Assembly: GCF_007828035.1 (NCBI RefSeq)
Contig: NZ_VITV01000003.1
Span: 496,001-560,000 of the forward strand
From: Nitrospirillum amazonense
Lineage (GTDB): Bacteria > Pseudomonadota > Alphaproteobacteria > Azospirillales > Azospirillaceae
Length of the DNA stretch: 64,000 nucleotides
Reading direction: 5' to 3'
In this document: positions 1-8,354 of the stretch, in pieces
Position numbering within the stretch: position 1 is the stretch's first letter
How the letters are laid out: each line of letters opens with the position of its first letter
The notes under the pieces: generated by a model
Database searches by the model: none
What the model was told of the DNA's origin: nothing
Seen by the model: only the letters and a program-made list of their open reading frames with translations
Position numbers and translations under genes: made by a program

Positions 1-1163
1 CCTTGACGGCCATCGAGCGCCGCTATGGCCTGCGCGTCTTCCTCTCGACCGACGACAGCCTGGTACCGCCGGACCATCGTCTGGAACGCATCCGCGCCCG
101 CACGGCCGCTGACGACCAGCCCGCCGCCGCCGTGAGCGCCGAGCGCATCTACGCCGAGACCGATCGTGCGCTGGAGCACGTGGACGAGGTGGAGGACGAG
201 GTCACTGAAGACGAGGTCGAAGAGACCACGGCCGAAGCCGCCAACGGCGAAGGCAATGGCCATGACCGCCGCCGCCGCCGCCGCCGCCGCCGTGGCGGTG
301 GTCAGGACCGGTACGAGGGCGCGCCGCAGGCCGTGGACGCGGCCGAGGAGGGTGAGCCCGTCGCCGAGGAGGCCGACCTGGCCGTTGGCGAGGATGCCGA
401 TGGCGAAGGTGCCGAATCTGTGGAAACGGCCGAGGGCGATGACGCCAATGGCGAGCGCAAGAAGCGCCGGCGCGGCAAGCGCGGCGGCCGCCGTCGCGGC
501 CGTCACGGTGTCGAGGGCGCCGCCGAGGGTGAGGATCAAGAGGCTGGTGCCGAGGGCGAGGACTCTGTCGATGCCGAGGGCGTGACCATATCGCCCGAAG
601 GCGAGGCCGTGCCTGTGCCCGCCACCGAGCCGGTGGAGACGATCCCCGCCGACGCCATCCCGGTGAACGCGCCGGCCGTCGAAGCTCCGGTGGCCGAGGC
701 CGCCCCGGTCGAAGCGGCCCCCGCCGCCGAGCCGGTCGCGGAGGAGGTTCCGGCCAAGCCCAAGCGCGCCACCCGCAGCCGCAAAAAGGCCGCACCGGTG
801 GCGGAGGAGGCTCCCGCCGCCGAGGTTCCGGTGGCTGAGGCTGCCCCGGTCGAAGCGGTCCCGGCCGCCGAGCCGGTCGCGGAGGAGGCTCCGGCCAAGC
901 CCAAGCGCGCCACCCGCAGCCGCAAAAAGGCCGCCCCCGTGGACGCCCCGGCGGATGCTCTGGTCGCTGAGGCAGCCCCGGTCGAAGCGCCTGTAGCTGA
1001 CGCGCCCATAGCCGACACGGCGGTGGCCGAGCCGGTGGTGGTGGAGCCCGCGGCCGAGGCCACGCCCGCCGAGACCGCCACCCCGGCAATCCACCCCTCG
1101 GTGGAGCTGAACCCGGTGGTGGAACAGCCCAAGAAGGGCTGGTGGAACCGTATCCTGAAGTAA
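1..1163 (+). CDS. rne: Ribonuclease E/G, C-terminal part (5' end outside window)
   Basis: The reading frame is open from the left edge, so the catalytic half of this RNA-processing endonuclease lies upstream. The visible start (a TTG codon at 3) is not a true start. The first ~30 residues (AIERRYGLRVFLSTDDSL...) match the end of the catalytic region. The rest is the low-complexity degradosome/RNA-binding tail: acidic stretches alternating with arginine-rich blocks (a run of nine Arg near residue 90, and RRRGKRGGRRRGR near 155), then Ala/Pro/Glu-rich repeats carrying KPKRATRSRKKAAP twice, and a C-terminal GWWNRILK, which resembles the tail of alphaproteobacterial RNase E. A strong intrinsic terminator follows. 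Identity rests on the tail and is likely but not proven without the catalytic part. Confidence 0.8.
   Translation, partial: LTAIERRYGLRVFLSTDDSLVPPDHRLERIRARTAADDQPAAAVSAERIYAETDRALEHVDEVEDEVTEDEVEETTAEAANGEGNGHDRRRRRRRRRGGGQDRYEGAPQAVDAAEEGEPVAEEADLAVGEDADGEGAESVETAEGDDANGERKKRRRGKRGGRRRGRHGVEGAAEGEDQEAGAEGEDSVDAEGVTISPEGEAVPVPATEPVETIPADAIPVNAPAVEAPVAEAAPVEAAPAAEPVAEEVPAKPKRATRSRKKAAPVAEEAPAAEVPVAEAAPVEAVPAAEPVAEEAPAKPKRATRSRKKAAPVDAPADALVAEAAPVEAPVADAPIADTAVAEPVVVEPAAEATPAETATPAIHPSVELNPVVEQPKKGWWNRILK
690..941 (+). repeat. 141-bp tandem duplication inside the RNase E tail
   Basis: Copy one starts at 690 and copy two at 831, a period of 141 bp (47 codons). Copy two is visible to about 941. 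A degenerate third start is seen near 963. Each copy encodes an acidic Ala/Pro segment followed by the basic block KPKRATRSRKKAAP. The two copies are nearly identical at the DNA level over the basic block (756 and 897), which suggests a recent duplication. The period is a multiple of three, so the frame is kept. Confidence 0.8.
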
Positions 1164-1210
1164 GCCCCTGCTGGACAGAGGGCCTAGTGCCATAATCCTA
1201 AAAGAATCAG

Positions 1211-1242
1211 CCCTCCCGAACTGCGGTTCGGGAGGGTTTTTT
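1211..1242 (+). terminator. Intrinsic terminator after rne
   Basis: A perfect 11-bp stem (CCCTCCCGAAC / GTTCGGGAGGG) with a 4-base loop is followed directly by six T residues. It lies 48 bp after the rne stop codon. Confidence 0.93.
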
Positions 1243-1376
1243 CATGTACGATGTGTTTCAGTGAATGGCTCTCCCGTGTGAAGGCGACGGCGCCTTTGGG
1301 CACGATGTTCACTGAACGCCATCCCGCGACACGCCCTTCTCGCGGAAATCGCCCTTTTTAACGCTAGGTCGTCCTC

Positions 1377-2048
1377 ATGCACACTGACACCGATGCCTTG
1401 ATCCTGATTGATATTCAGAATGACTTCTGTCCCGGGGGCGCCCTGGCGGTTAAGGACGGCGACGCAGTGGTGGGGCCGGCCAACGACTTGGCGGCCCATT
1501 TCAACACCGTGATCCTGACCCAGGACTGGCATCCGGCCGGCCATCGCTCCTTCGCCAGCGCCCATCCCGGGCATCGGCCCTATGACATGGTGCAAATGCC
1601 CTACGGCCCGCAGATGCTCTGGCCCGACCATTGCGTCCAGGGCTCCGCCGGTGCTGCGTTCCACCCCGGGCTGGCGCCGGCGGTGGAGAAGGCGCAGCTG
1701 GTGGTGCGCAAGGGCTTCCGCCCCCACATCGACAGCTATTCCGCCTTTTTTGAGAACGACAGGGTGACGCCGACGGGCTTGGCCGGCGCCTTGCGGGAAC
1801 GCGGCATCCACCGCGTCTACCTGGCCGGGCTGGCCACGGATTATTGCGTGGCCTACTCCGCCACCGACGCCGCCCGCCTGGGCTTCGAGGCCTTGATCGT
1901 GGAGGACGCCTGCCGCGCCATCGACCTGCACGGCTCGCTCACCGCCGCCCGCCGTGACTGGATGGCGGCCGGCGTGCGCAGCGTCAGCGTCGCCGACGTC
2001 CTGGCCCTGGGTACCCCGCTGGCTCCCCCTCTGGCCTCGGTGGCCTGA
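1377..2048 (+). CDS. pncA: Nicotinamidase (isochorismatase family)
   Basis: The 223-aa protein should deamidate nicotinamide to nicotinic acid in the NAD salvage pathway, in the cytoplasm. The cysteine-hydrolase triad is visible: Asp12 in LIDIQNDF, Lys112 in VRKGF and Cys157 in TDYCV. The metal-site residues Asp50 and His52 in QDWHP, and His85 in WPDHC, are also present. Length matches bacterial PncA (about 210-220 aa). The gene stands alone between the rne terminator and the glycosyltransferase operon. The ATG at 1377 is the first in-frame ATG that keeps the conserved N-terminus; its ribosome site is weak. Confidence 0.93.
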   Translation: MHTDTDALILIDIQNDFCPGGALAVKDGDAVVGPANDLAAHFNTVILTQDWHPAGHRSFASAHPGHRPYDMVQMPYGPQMLWPDHCVQGSAGAAFHPGLAPAVEKAQLVVRKGFRPHIDSYSAFFENDRVTPTGLAGALRERGIHRVYLAGLATDYCVAYSATDAARLGFEALIVEDACRAIDLHGSLTAARRDWMAAGVRSVSVADVLALGTPLAPPLASVA

Positions 2049-2257
2049 CCAACCCATCCCTCACACGCCGCGAGACCCCGGGGGCGGCGCCGTTCAAGGC
2101 GCCCCGCCGCAGGGCACCCCTGCCCTATGCGGCCGGCGGGACAAGGCCGCCCTTGTTGACGCTGGCGGCAATCTGTAGCTTTCTGGCCCAAATGATCCGG
2201 ACCGCCTTCGCCAGGCGGCGGCCCGGTCCATTTTTATGCCCTTCGTGCCCCGAGGTG

Positions 2258-2977
2258 ATGGGTTTGCGCTACACCATCCTGATTTCCGTCCTGAACGAGC
2301 AGGGGAACATCCTGCCGCTGCTGGAAGAACTGCAAGCCGTCGCTCCCTACCCCGGGGACTATGAGGTTCTGTTCGTTGACGATGGCAGCACGGACGGCAC
2401 GCCGGATGAGCTGCAGCAGGCCAAGGCCAAGTATCCTTTCGTGCGCGTCGTGCGCCACGGCAAGCGGGCGGGCAAAAGCCGCGCCATCCGCACGGGCTGC
2501 CATGCCGCCAAGACCGACTGGATCATGATGGTCGACGGCGACATGCAGAACGATCCTCGCGATATCGCGCCCATGCTGGCGGCGGTGGAACGGGACGCGG
2601 AGGTGAAGGTGGTGTGCGGCATCCGCCGCCGCCGCGACGACACCCTGGCCAAGAAGATCACCTCGCGCCTGGGCAACGGCATCCGCCGCGCCCTGCTGCG
2701 CGACGGATGCCCCGACACGGGCTGCGGCTTCAAGCTGGTCCACCGCGCGGCCATGCTGGAACTGCCGCAGTTCGACGCCGTGCACCGCTTCATCCCCACG
2801 GTCGCGACCTACAGCGGCTGGAAGATGGCCAACGTGCCCATCAATGACCGCAAGCGCCATGCCGGCCGGTCCAAGTACACCAACATCGGCCGCGCCTTCG
2901 TCGGCTTCTTCGACCTCTTGGGCATGCTGTGGATGCTGCGGCGGAACACCATGCCCGGCACGGTTCGGGAGGTCTGA
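2258..2977 (+). CDS. Family 2 glycosyltransferase (polyprenyl-phosphate sugar synthase type)
   Basis: A 239-aa GT-A fold enzyme of the Dpm1/ArnC class, expected to transfer a sugar from a nucleotide donor to a polyprenyl phosphate on the inner membrane face. It shows the N-terminal SVLNEQGN, the nucleotide site VDDGSTDGTPDEL at 40-52, and the metal-binding DGD at 93-95. Unlike ArnC it has no obvious pair of C-terminal transmembrane helices, only a short hydrophobic stretch near 215-230. The frame is open upstream to 2153, but the family N-terminus begins at the ATG at 2258. It is first of four tightly packed genes; the next starts 3 bp after its stop. Confidence 0.88.
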   Translation: MGLRYTILISVLNEQGNILPLLEELQAVAPYPGDYEVLFVDDGSTDGTPDELQQAKAKYPFVRVVRHGKRAGKSRAIRTGCHAAKTDWIMMVDGDMQNDPRDIAPMLAAVERDAEVKVVCGIRRRRDDTLAKKITSRLGNGIRRALLRDGCPDTGCGFKLVHRAAMLELPQFDAVHRFIPTVATYSGWKMANVPINDRKRHAGRSKYTNIGRAFVGFFDLLGMLWMLRRNTMPGTVREV

Positions 2978-2980
2978 CCC

Positions 2981-3316
2981 ATGGTGTGGGACCACATCGC
3001 CCAGTTCCTGATGCACTGGTGGCAGGAAGCGCTGGGCAAGAACGGCTGGATCGCGGCCTTCGGCCTGTTCGGCCAGGCCATGTTCATGTCGCGCTTCATC
3101 GTGCAGTGGATCTCCAGCGAGCGCGCCGGCCGCAGCGTCGTGCCCGTGACCTTCTGGTATTTCAGCCTGGCGGGCGGCGCCCTCGTGCTGCTGTACGGCC
3201 TGCTGAAGCCCGATCTGGTCATCATCATCGGCCAGCTGCCCGGCCTGGTGGTCTATGCCCGCAACCTGCACCTGATCCATAAGCACAAGCGCGCCGAAGC
3301 CGCCGCCGCGACCTGA
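2981..3316 (+). CDS. Small membrane protein with lipid-A-disaccharide-synthase N-terminal (LABN) domain
   Basis: A 111-aa inner-membrane protein with about three hydrophobic segments (residues ~22-42, 57-75 and 80-98). It includes the LABN-type signature SRFIVQWISSERAGRSVVPVTFW. This domain occurs alone or fused to LpxB and to glycosyltransferases. Its biochemical role is unclear, and a flippase-like or scaffold role has been inferred for related small membrane proteins. It lies 3 bp after the GT2 gene and 15 bp before the GT39 gene, so the three are surely co-transcribed and probably act on one lipid-linked sugar. Confidence 0.85.
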   Translation: MVWDHIAQFLMHWWQEALGKNGWIAAFGLFGQAMFMSRFIVQWISSERAGRSVVPVTFWYFSLAGGALVLLYGLLKPDLVIIIGQLPGLVVYARNLHLIHKHKRAEAAAAT

Positions 3317-3331
3317 CGGGACGCCCGATCG

Positions 3332-5149
3332 ATGAACGACACCTTCCGCCCCGCCGTCCTGCGGCCCGTGCACTATGTCATCCTGGCGCTGCTGGCGCTG
3401 GCGACCTTCCTGCCGGGCTTCACCACCATCCCCCCCTTCGACCGGGATGAGAGCCGCTTCGCCCAGGCGACGCGGCAGATGCTGGAAACCCGCGACTTCG
3501 TCTCCATCCGCTTCCAGGATGAGGCGCGCAACAAGAAGCCGGTGGGCATTCACTGGCTGCAGAGCGCCACGGTCACGGCGGTGCAGGCCGTCACCGGCGA
3601 GCATGACCCCGAGACCACGCCCATCTGGGCCTACCGCCTGCCCTCGCTAATCGGCGCCGTCGCCGCCGTGCTGCTGACCGCCTGGGCGGGTCAGCTGCTG
3701 TTCGGCGCCACCGCCGGCTTCGGCGCCGCCCTGCTGATGTCCGTCTGCGTCCTGCTGAGCGTCGAGGCGCGCATGGCCAAGACCGACGCCGTGCTGCTCG
3801 CCACCGTGGTGGCCGCCATGGGCGCGCTGGGCCGCATCTATCTGGACCGGCGCAAGCCCATGCCCCCCACCTGGGGCCTGACGCTGACCTTCTGGATCGC
3901 CCTGGGCGTGGGCATCCTGATCAAGGGGCCGGTCATCCTGCTGCCCGTGCTGGGCAGCATCATCACCCTGGGCTTCGCCGACCGCGACTGGTCCTGGCTG
4001 AAAAGCCTGCGCCCCTTGCCCGGCCTGGCCATCGTGCTGGCCATGGTGTTACCTTGGGCCATCCTGATCGCCATCGCCACCAAGGGGCAGTTCTTCGCCG
4101 ACGCCATCGGGCACGAGTTCCTGGGAAAGGTGAATTCGGGCCAGGAGAAGCACGCCGGCCCGCCCGGCTACTATCTCATCACCTTCTGGCTCAGTTTCTG
4201 GCCGGGCAGCCTGCTGGTGGGCCTGGGCGCCGCCTGGGCCTGGCGCCGCCGCCATGACGACGCCGTGCGCTTCTGCCTCGCCTGGATCGTGCCCACCTGG
4301 CTGATCTTCGAGGCGGTGGCGACCAAGCTGCCCCACTACGTCCTGCCCACCTTCCCCGCCCTGGCCTTGCTGGGGATGGCGGCGCTGCTGTCGCGCATCG
4401 ACGCCAAGGCGGCGGCCGAGAAGGCCGCCAACCGCAACGTCCCCCGGGAAGAGCGTGTCCGGCCCCCGCTGGCCGGCCGCATCGGCCGCTGGGCGGTCGT
4501 CATCCTTTATCTGATCATCACCGCCGCCCTGGCCGTGCTGGGTGCCGGCGCGCCGCTGCGGCTGGAGGGCACCAACCTACCGGCCGGCTTCGTCGCCGGC
4601 GGCCTGGCGCTGGCCACCGGCATCGCCTTCGTGGTGCTGGAGCGCATCGGTTGCCTGAAGCGGCTGACCCTGGGCGTCGCCGCGGGCGGCGCCCTCAGCA
4701 TGATCTCCATCCTGGGGCTGGTCATGCCCAGCCTGAAGGCCATGTGGCTGAGCCCCACCATCGCCCAGGCCGTGGCCGACCACCGCCTGTGTCCCACCAC
4801 CACGCTTGCCGCCGCCGGCTACACCGAGCCCAGCCTGGTTTTCCTGGCTGGCACCAAGACCAAGCTGGGTGAGCCCGACATGGTGGCCAACCACCTGGCC
4901 GACGATCCCGGTTGCGCCCTGGCGCTGGTGCGCGACAAGGAAGAGCCGGCCTTCGCCGCCCAGCTGGCCGCGCGCGGCCTGTCGCCGGAGCTGGTCAAGC
5001 ACTTCCGGGGCTTCAACTATTCCCGGGGCAATTGGGCCAACCTGGCCCTGTACCGCGCCGGCGCCCCCCAGAACGCGCCAGCGGCGACCGAACCTGCGCC
5101 CCAGCCGCCGGCGGCGGACCAGCCAGCACAGGCGACGCCGCAGCCGTGA
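3332..5149 (+). CDS. ArnT-like glycosyltransferase, family 39 (lipid-carrier dependent)
   Basis: A 605-aa polytopic membrane enzyme of the GT-C/PMT superfamily. It should take a sugar from a polyprenyl phosphate donor and place it on an envelope acceptor, by analogy with ArnT on lipid A. The diagnostic first periplasmic loop has the acidic motif FDRDESRFAQATRQM at 36-50. At least ten hydrophobic helices follow, then a soluble region and a C-terminal tail rich in Ala, Pro and Gln. The GT2 gene upstream is the natural donor synthase. The actual sugar and acceptor cannot be read from the sequence. Its stop overlaps the GTG start of the PAP2 gene. Confidence 0.88.
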   Translation: MNDTFRPAVLRPVHYVILALLALATFLPGFTTIPPFDRDESRFAQATRQMLETRDFVSIRFQDEARNKKPVGIHWLQSATVTAVQAVTGEHDPETTPIWAYRLPSLIGAVAAVLLTAWAGQLLFGATAGFGAALLMSVCVLLSVEARMAKTDAVLLATVVAAMGALGRIYLDRRKPMPPTWGLTLTFWIALGVGILIKGPVILLPVLGSIITLGFADRDWSWLKSLRPLPGLAIVLAMVLPWAILIAIATKGQFFADAIGHEFLGKVNSGQEKHAGPPGYYLITFWLSFWPGSLLVGLGAAWAWRRRHDDAVRFCLAWIVPTWLIFEAVATKLPHYVLPTFPALALLGMAALLSRIDAKAAAEKAANRNVPREERVRPPLAGRIGRWAVVILYLIITAALAVLGAGAPLRLEGTNLPAGFVAGGLALATGIAFVVLERIGCLKRLTLGVAAGGALSMISILGLVMPSLKAMWLSPTIAQAVADHRLCPTTTLAAAGYTEPSLVFLAGTKTKLGEPDMVANHLADDPGCALALVRDKEEPAFAAQLAARGLSPELVKHFRGFNYSRGNWANLALYRAGAPQNAPAATEPAPQPPAADQPAQATPQP

Positions 5150-5820
5150 ACCGCAGGACGTTGATGGCTTGGGCCGGCTTCCTGGTGCTGGAGGCCGGCC
5201 TGGTACTGTGGGTCGACCGGCCCTTCACCCGGTGGGCGGCCGATCTGCCGCCCTGGACCAGGGCTCTCAGCCATCACCTGACGCGGACGGGCGACAGCCT
5301 CTACAGCCTGGTGCCCCTGGGCCTGGCGGCCATCGCCCTGGTGACCGCCCGCGCCCAGGCGGAGGGGGCGCAACGCGAACGGCTGGGCCGCTGGCTGGGG
5401 GCCGTGGCCTTCGTGTTCCTGGCGGTCGCCCTCTCCGGCTTGGCGGTGGACGCCGTCAAGGCCGTGGTGGGCCGCCCCCGGCCGGTGGTGTTCCTGACCG
5501 AAGGCGCCATCTGGCCCCAGCCCTTCCACATGGGCTTCCGCTACTATTCCTTCCCTTCGGGCCACGCCGACACGCTGGTGGCGCTGGCCCTGTCGGTCGG
5601 CATCCTCTGGCCGCGCGGGCGCCTGGGGCTGTTGGCGCTGGCCTTGGCGCTGGCCACCACCCGGCTGTGGGTGGGCGCGCACTATCCGTCCGACGTGCTG
5701 GGGGGTGCGGCCATGGCAGTGCTGACCACCCGGCTTTTACGCGATAGCTTCACACGCCGCGGCTGGCTGCCGGCGCCGGATGGCGCTATGGTCCGGCCGC
5801 AAGAACCGTTTCAATCGTAA
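5146..5820 (+). CDS. PAP2-family lipid phosphatase
   Basis: A 224-aa membrane phosphatase of the acid-phosphatase/vanadium-haloperoxidase superfamily. All three motifs are present: K105...GRPRP ending at 113, SFPSGH ending at His140, and R173...GAHYPSD ending at 183. About five or six hydrophobic segments are visible. I chose the GTG at 5146 because it overlaps the GT39 stop in a GTGA junction, typical of translational coupling; the open frame upstream only runs through GT39 in another frame. In this operon it probably recycles undecaprenyl diphosphate or dephosphorylates lipid A. It could also be a general PgpB-like enzyme. Confidence 0.88.
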   Translation: MNRRTLMAWAGFLVLEAGLVLWVDRPFTRWAADLPPWTRALSHHLTRTGDSLYSLVPLGLAAIALVTARAQAEGAQRERLGRWLGAVAFVFLAVALSGLAVDAVKAVVGRPRPVVFLTEGAIWPQPFHMGFRYYSFPSGHADTLVALALSVGILWPRGRLGLLALALALATTRLWVGAHYPSDVLGGAAMAVLTTRLLRDSFTRRGWLPAPDGAMVRPQEPFQS

Positions 5821-5839
5821 CGATCCACTGGAGGACACC

Positions 5840-6307
5840 ATGGCCGGCCGTATCGACGCCCGTCTGAAAGAACTCGCCATCGAACTGCCGACCCCGGCCA
5901 TCCCGGTGGCGGCCTATGTGCCGGCCGTACGCACCGGCAACACCCTGTTCCTGTCCGGCCAGGTGACCTTCTGGAATGGGGAGCTGCGCTGCGTTGGCAA
6001 GCTGGGCGACAATTTCACCGTCGAGCAGGGGCAGGAAGCCGCCCGCCTGTGCGCGTTGAACCTGATCGCCCAGGCCAAGGCCGCCCTGGACGGCGACCTG
6101 GACCGCGTGGTGCGCGTGGTGAAGCTGGTGGGTTTCGTCAACTCCACCGCCGACTTCACCGACCAGCCCAAGGTCATCAACGGCGCCTCGGAAACCTTTG
6201 TGCAGGTCTTCGGCGACGCCGGCCGCCATGCCCGCTCCGCCGTCAGCGCCGCCTCGCTGCCCCTGGGCGTGGCCGTGGAAGTGGAAGCGATCCTGGAAGT
6301 GGCCTGA
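5840..6307 (+). CDS. RidA/YjgF family protein
   Basis: A 155-aa member of the RidA superfamily, of the longer variety (YjgF_endoribonc-like, with AIPVAAYVPAVRTGNTLFLSGQ). Classical RidA hydrolyses reactive enamine/imine intermediates. This longer subgroup (TdcF/YjgH-like) often lacks the key arginine, and its function is less certain. The start at 5840 has GGAGGAC just upstream. The frame is open to 5780, but that part overlaps the PAP2 gene. It may be co-transcribed with the upstream envelope operon (19-bp gap), though function gives no reason for this. Confidence 0.85.
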   Translation: MAGRIDARLKELAIELPTPAIPVAAYVPAVRTGNTLFLSGQVTFWNGELRCVGKLGDNFTVEQGQEAARLCALNLIAQAKAALDGDLDRVVRVVKLVGFVNSTADFTDQPKVINGASETFVQVFGDAGRHARSAVSAASLPLGVAVEVEAILEVA

Positions 6308-6346
6308 AGCCGCATACCTGTTCGCCCGCCCTTGTTAAATGCCCGT

Positions 6347-6375
6347 CGGCACCCGACTATTTACGTCGGGTGCCG
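6347..6375 (+). terminator. Strong hairpin between ridA-like and FemAB-like genes
   Basis: A perfect 11-bp stem (CGGCACCCGAC / GTCGGGTGCCG) with a 7-base loop lies 39 bp after the RidA stop and ends 18 bp before the next ATG. There is no T-run on either strand, so it is not a classic intrinsic terminator. It could block or modulate translation of the downstream gene, or act as a Rho-assisted or RNA-stability element. Confidence 0.45.
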
Positions 6376-6393
6376 GTAGAGCGGGATAGCGTG

Positions 6394-7617
6394 ATGGCGG
6401 ATGGAAGCAGCGACTGGACGACAGGTCTCAAGGTGGCCGTGGCGCCGCGCATCGGCGCGCTGGACGCGGCGGATTGGGACCGGCTCGCGGCCAATGACGC
6501 CTATCCCGGCCATCCCTTCACCCGCCATACCTTCCTGCGCATCCTGGAGGACAGCGGCTCCGTCGGGCGCAAGACCGGCTGGCTGCCGCAGCATCTGACG
6601 GTGCGCGACGCCCAGGGCCGGCTGGTGGGCGCGGCGCCCCTGTACCTGAAGTCCCATTCCTACGGCGAATACGTGTTCGACCAGGGCTGGGCCAACGCCT
6701 ATGAGCGCGCCGGCGGGGAATATTACCCCAAGCTCCAGGTCTCGGTCCCCTTCACGCCCGTGACCGGGCCTCGCCTGATGGCGGATCCCGCCTGCCCCGA
6801 TCCCGACGGCGTGCGCCGCTTGATGGTGGCGGCACTGCGCGCCGCGGCGGTCGACAACAAGCTGTCGTCCGTCCACGTAACCTTCCCCACCCCGGAAGAC
6901 AGGACCGCGCTGACGGGCGCCGGCTGGCTGGACCGCCACGGCATCCAGTACCATTGGGAGAACCGCGGCTACCGCGACTTCGCCGACTTCCTCGGCGCCT
7001 TCAGCAGCCGCAAGCGCAAGGCAGTGCGCAAGGAACGCCAGGCCGTGGCCGACAGCGGTGTGGAGGTGCTGACCCTGACCGGCGCCGAGCTGCGGGAGGA
7101 GCACTGGGACGCCTTCTTCCGCCTGTACAACGCCACCAGCGACCGCAAGTGGGGCTGGGCCTACCTGACGGAGGACTTTTTTCACCGGCTGGGAGCGGAG
7201 ATGGCGGACAGCGTCGTTCTGGTCATGGCCCGCGATCCCGCCCGACCGGATGCGAAAGGCCGCCCCAGCTGGGTGGGGGGTGCCCTGAACCTGATGGGCC
7301 ATGACACCCTGTACGGCCGCAACTGGGGCTCGGCCGGGGACTACCCCTTTCTGCATTTCGAGGCCTGCTACTATCGCGCCATCGAGTTCGCCATCGCGCG
7401 CGGGCTGAAACGGGTGGAGGCCGGCGCGCAGGGGGAGCATAAGGTGCAGCGCGGCTATCTGCCCGTCACCACCCACAGCGCCCACTATATCGTCGATCCC
7501 GCCCTGCGCCGCGCCGTGGCCGATTTCGTGGAGCGGGAACGGGAGGGCGTGGCCGCCGACATCGAGACGCTGATGGCCGAAAGCCCCTACCGCCAGGGCG
7601 ACGGCGGATCCGAATGA
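6394..7617 (+). CDS. FemAB-like GNAT acyltransferase (DUF482/PF04339 type)
   Basis: A 407-aa protein with the layout of the FemAB-like family found widely in alphaproteobacteria: N-terminal RIGALDAADWDRLAAND, a central SSRKRKAVRKERQ, and a C-terminal YYRAIEFAIARGLKRVEAGAQGEHKVQRGYLP. These proteins resemble peptidoglycan-bridge aminoacyl transferases, but their substrate is not established. Start: ATG at 6394 (a GTG at 6391 is also possible); the frame is open much further upstream, where it runs through the RidA gene. It overlaps the next gene by ATGA at 7614, so the two are translationally coupled. Confidence 0.85.
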   Translation: MADGSSDWTTGLKVAVAPRIGALDAADWDRLAANDAYPGHPFTRHTFLRILEDSGSVGRKTGWLPQHLTVRDAQGRLVGAAPLYLKSHSYGEYVFDQGWANAYERAGGEYYPKLQVSVPFTPVTGPRLMADPACPDPDGVRRLMVAALRAAAVDNKLSSVHVTFPTPEDRTALTGAGWLDRHGIQYHWENRGYRDFADFLGAFSSRKRKAVRKERQAVADSGVEVLTLTGAELREEHWDAFFRLYNATSDRKWGWAYLTEDFFHRLGAEMADSVVLVMARDPARPDAKGRPSWVGGALNLMGHDTLYGRNWGSAGDYPFLHFEACYYRAIEFAIARGLKRVEAGAQGEHKVQRGYLPVTTHSAHYIVDPALRRAVADFVEREREGVAADIETLMAESPYRQGDGGSE

Positions 7618-8354
7618 ATCAGGTCCACCGGCTATCCGTGGGCGCCCACGGCCTGAGCGTGCTGGCCGCCGGGCCCGATCCGGTGGAGCAGGCCGCCAGG
7701 CCCATCATCATGGTGCACGGCACGCCGGGCAGCGCTGGCGGCTGGCGCTGGTTCCTGGGGCACGGGCCCCAGGGGGTGTCGCTGCTGGCGCCCGACCGGC
7801 CCGGCTTCGGCCGCAGCGAGCCGAAACAGGCGCTGATAGGGCTGAAGGCGCAGGCCGGGCGCCTGACGCCGCTGCTGTCGCTGAACCCGGCCAATCCGCC
7901 GGCCATCCTGGTAGGCCATTCCATGGGCGGTCCGGTCGTGGCCCGCCTGGCCCTGGAGCAGCCGCACCGCGTGGCGGCACTGGTGCTGGTCGCGACCTCC
8001 TTCGATCCGGACCTGGAACACCAGCACCCGCTGCAGCCCTGGGCGGACCGGGAGCCGTGGCGCCGCCTGCTGCCCCGCCCCCTGCGCAATGCCAACCGGG
8101 AATTGTTGACCATCGTGCCGGAACTGCGCGCCCTGGCGCGCGATCTGGGCCAGTTGCGCTGCCCCGTCGTCATCCTGCACGGCACCGCCGACCGGGAATC
8201 GCCCTATGGCAACGTCGCCTATCTGCAGCGCCACCTGACCCATGCCATGGTGGAGGTGCGCACGCTGGAGGGGGCCGGCCACTTCCTGCCCTGGACCCGG
8301 CGCCGGGACGTGCTGGCCGCCATCGAGCGGGCACGGGCGCTGTGCGCGGCGTGA
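7614..8354 (+). CDS. Alpha/beta hydrolase
   Basis: A 246-aa hydrolase with the oxyanion-hole motif MVHGTPGS, the nucleophile elbow GHSMGG (Ser103), and a plausible triad completed by Asp194 (HGTADRE) and His224 (GAGHFLP). No signal peptide is seen, so it is cytoplasmic. The substrate is unknown; esterase, lactonase or amidase are all possible. The ATGA overlap with the FemAB-like gene indicates a two-gene unit, which may mean it acts on the same amide or ester metabolite. Confidence 0.88.
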   Translation: MNQVHRLSVGAHGLSVLAAGPDPVEQAARPIIMVHGTPGSAGGWRWFLGHGPQGVSLLAPDRPGFGRSEPKQALIGLKAQAGRLTPLLSLNPANPPAILVGHSMGGPVVARLALEQPHRVAALVLVATSFDPDLEHQHPLQPWADREPWRRLLPRPLRNANRELLTIVPELRALARDLGQLRCPVVILHGTADRESPYGNVAYLQRHLTHAMVEVRTLEGAGHFLPWTRRRDVLAAIERARALCAA

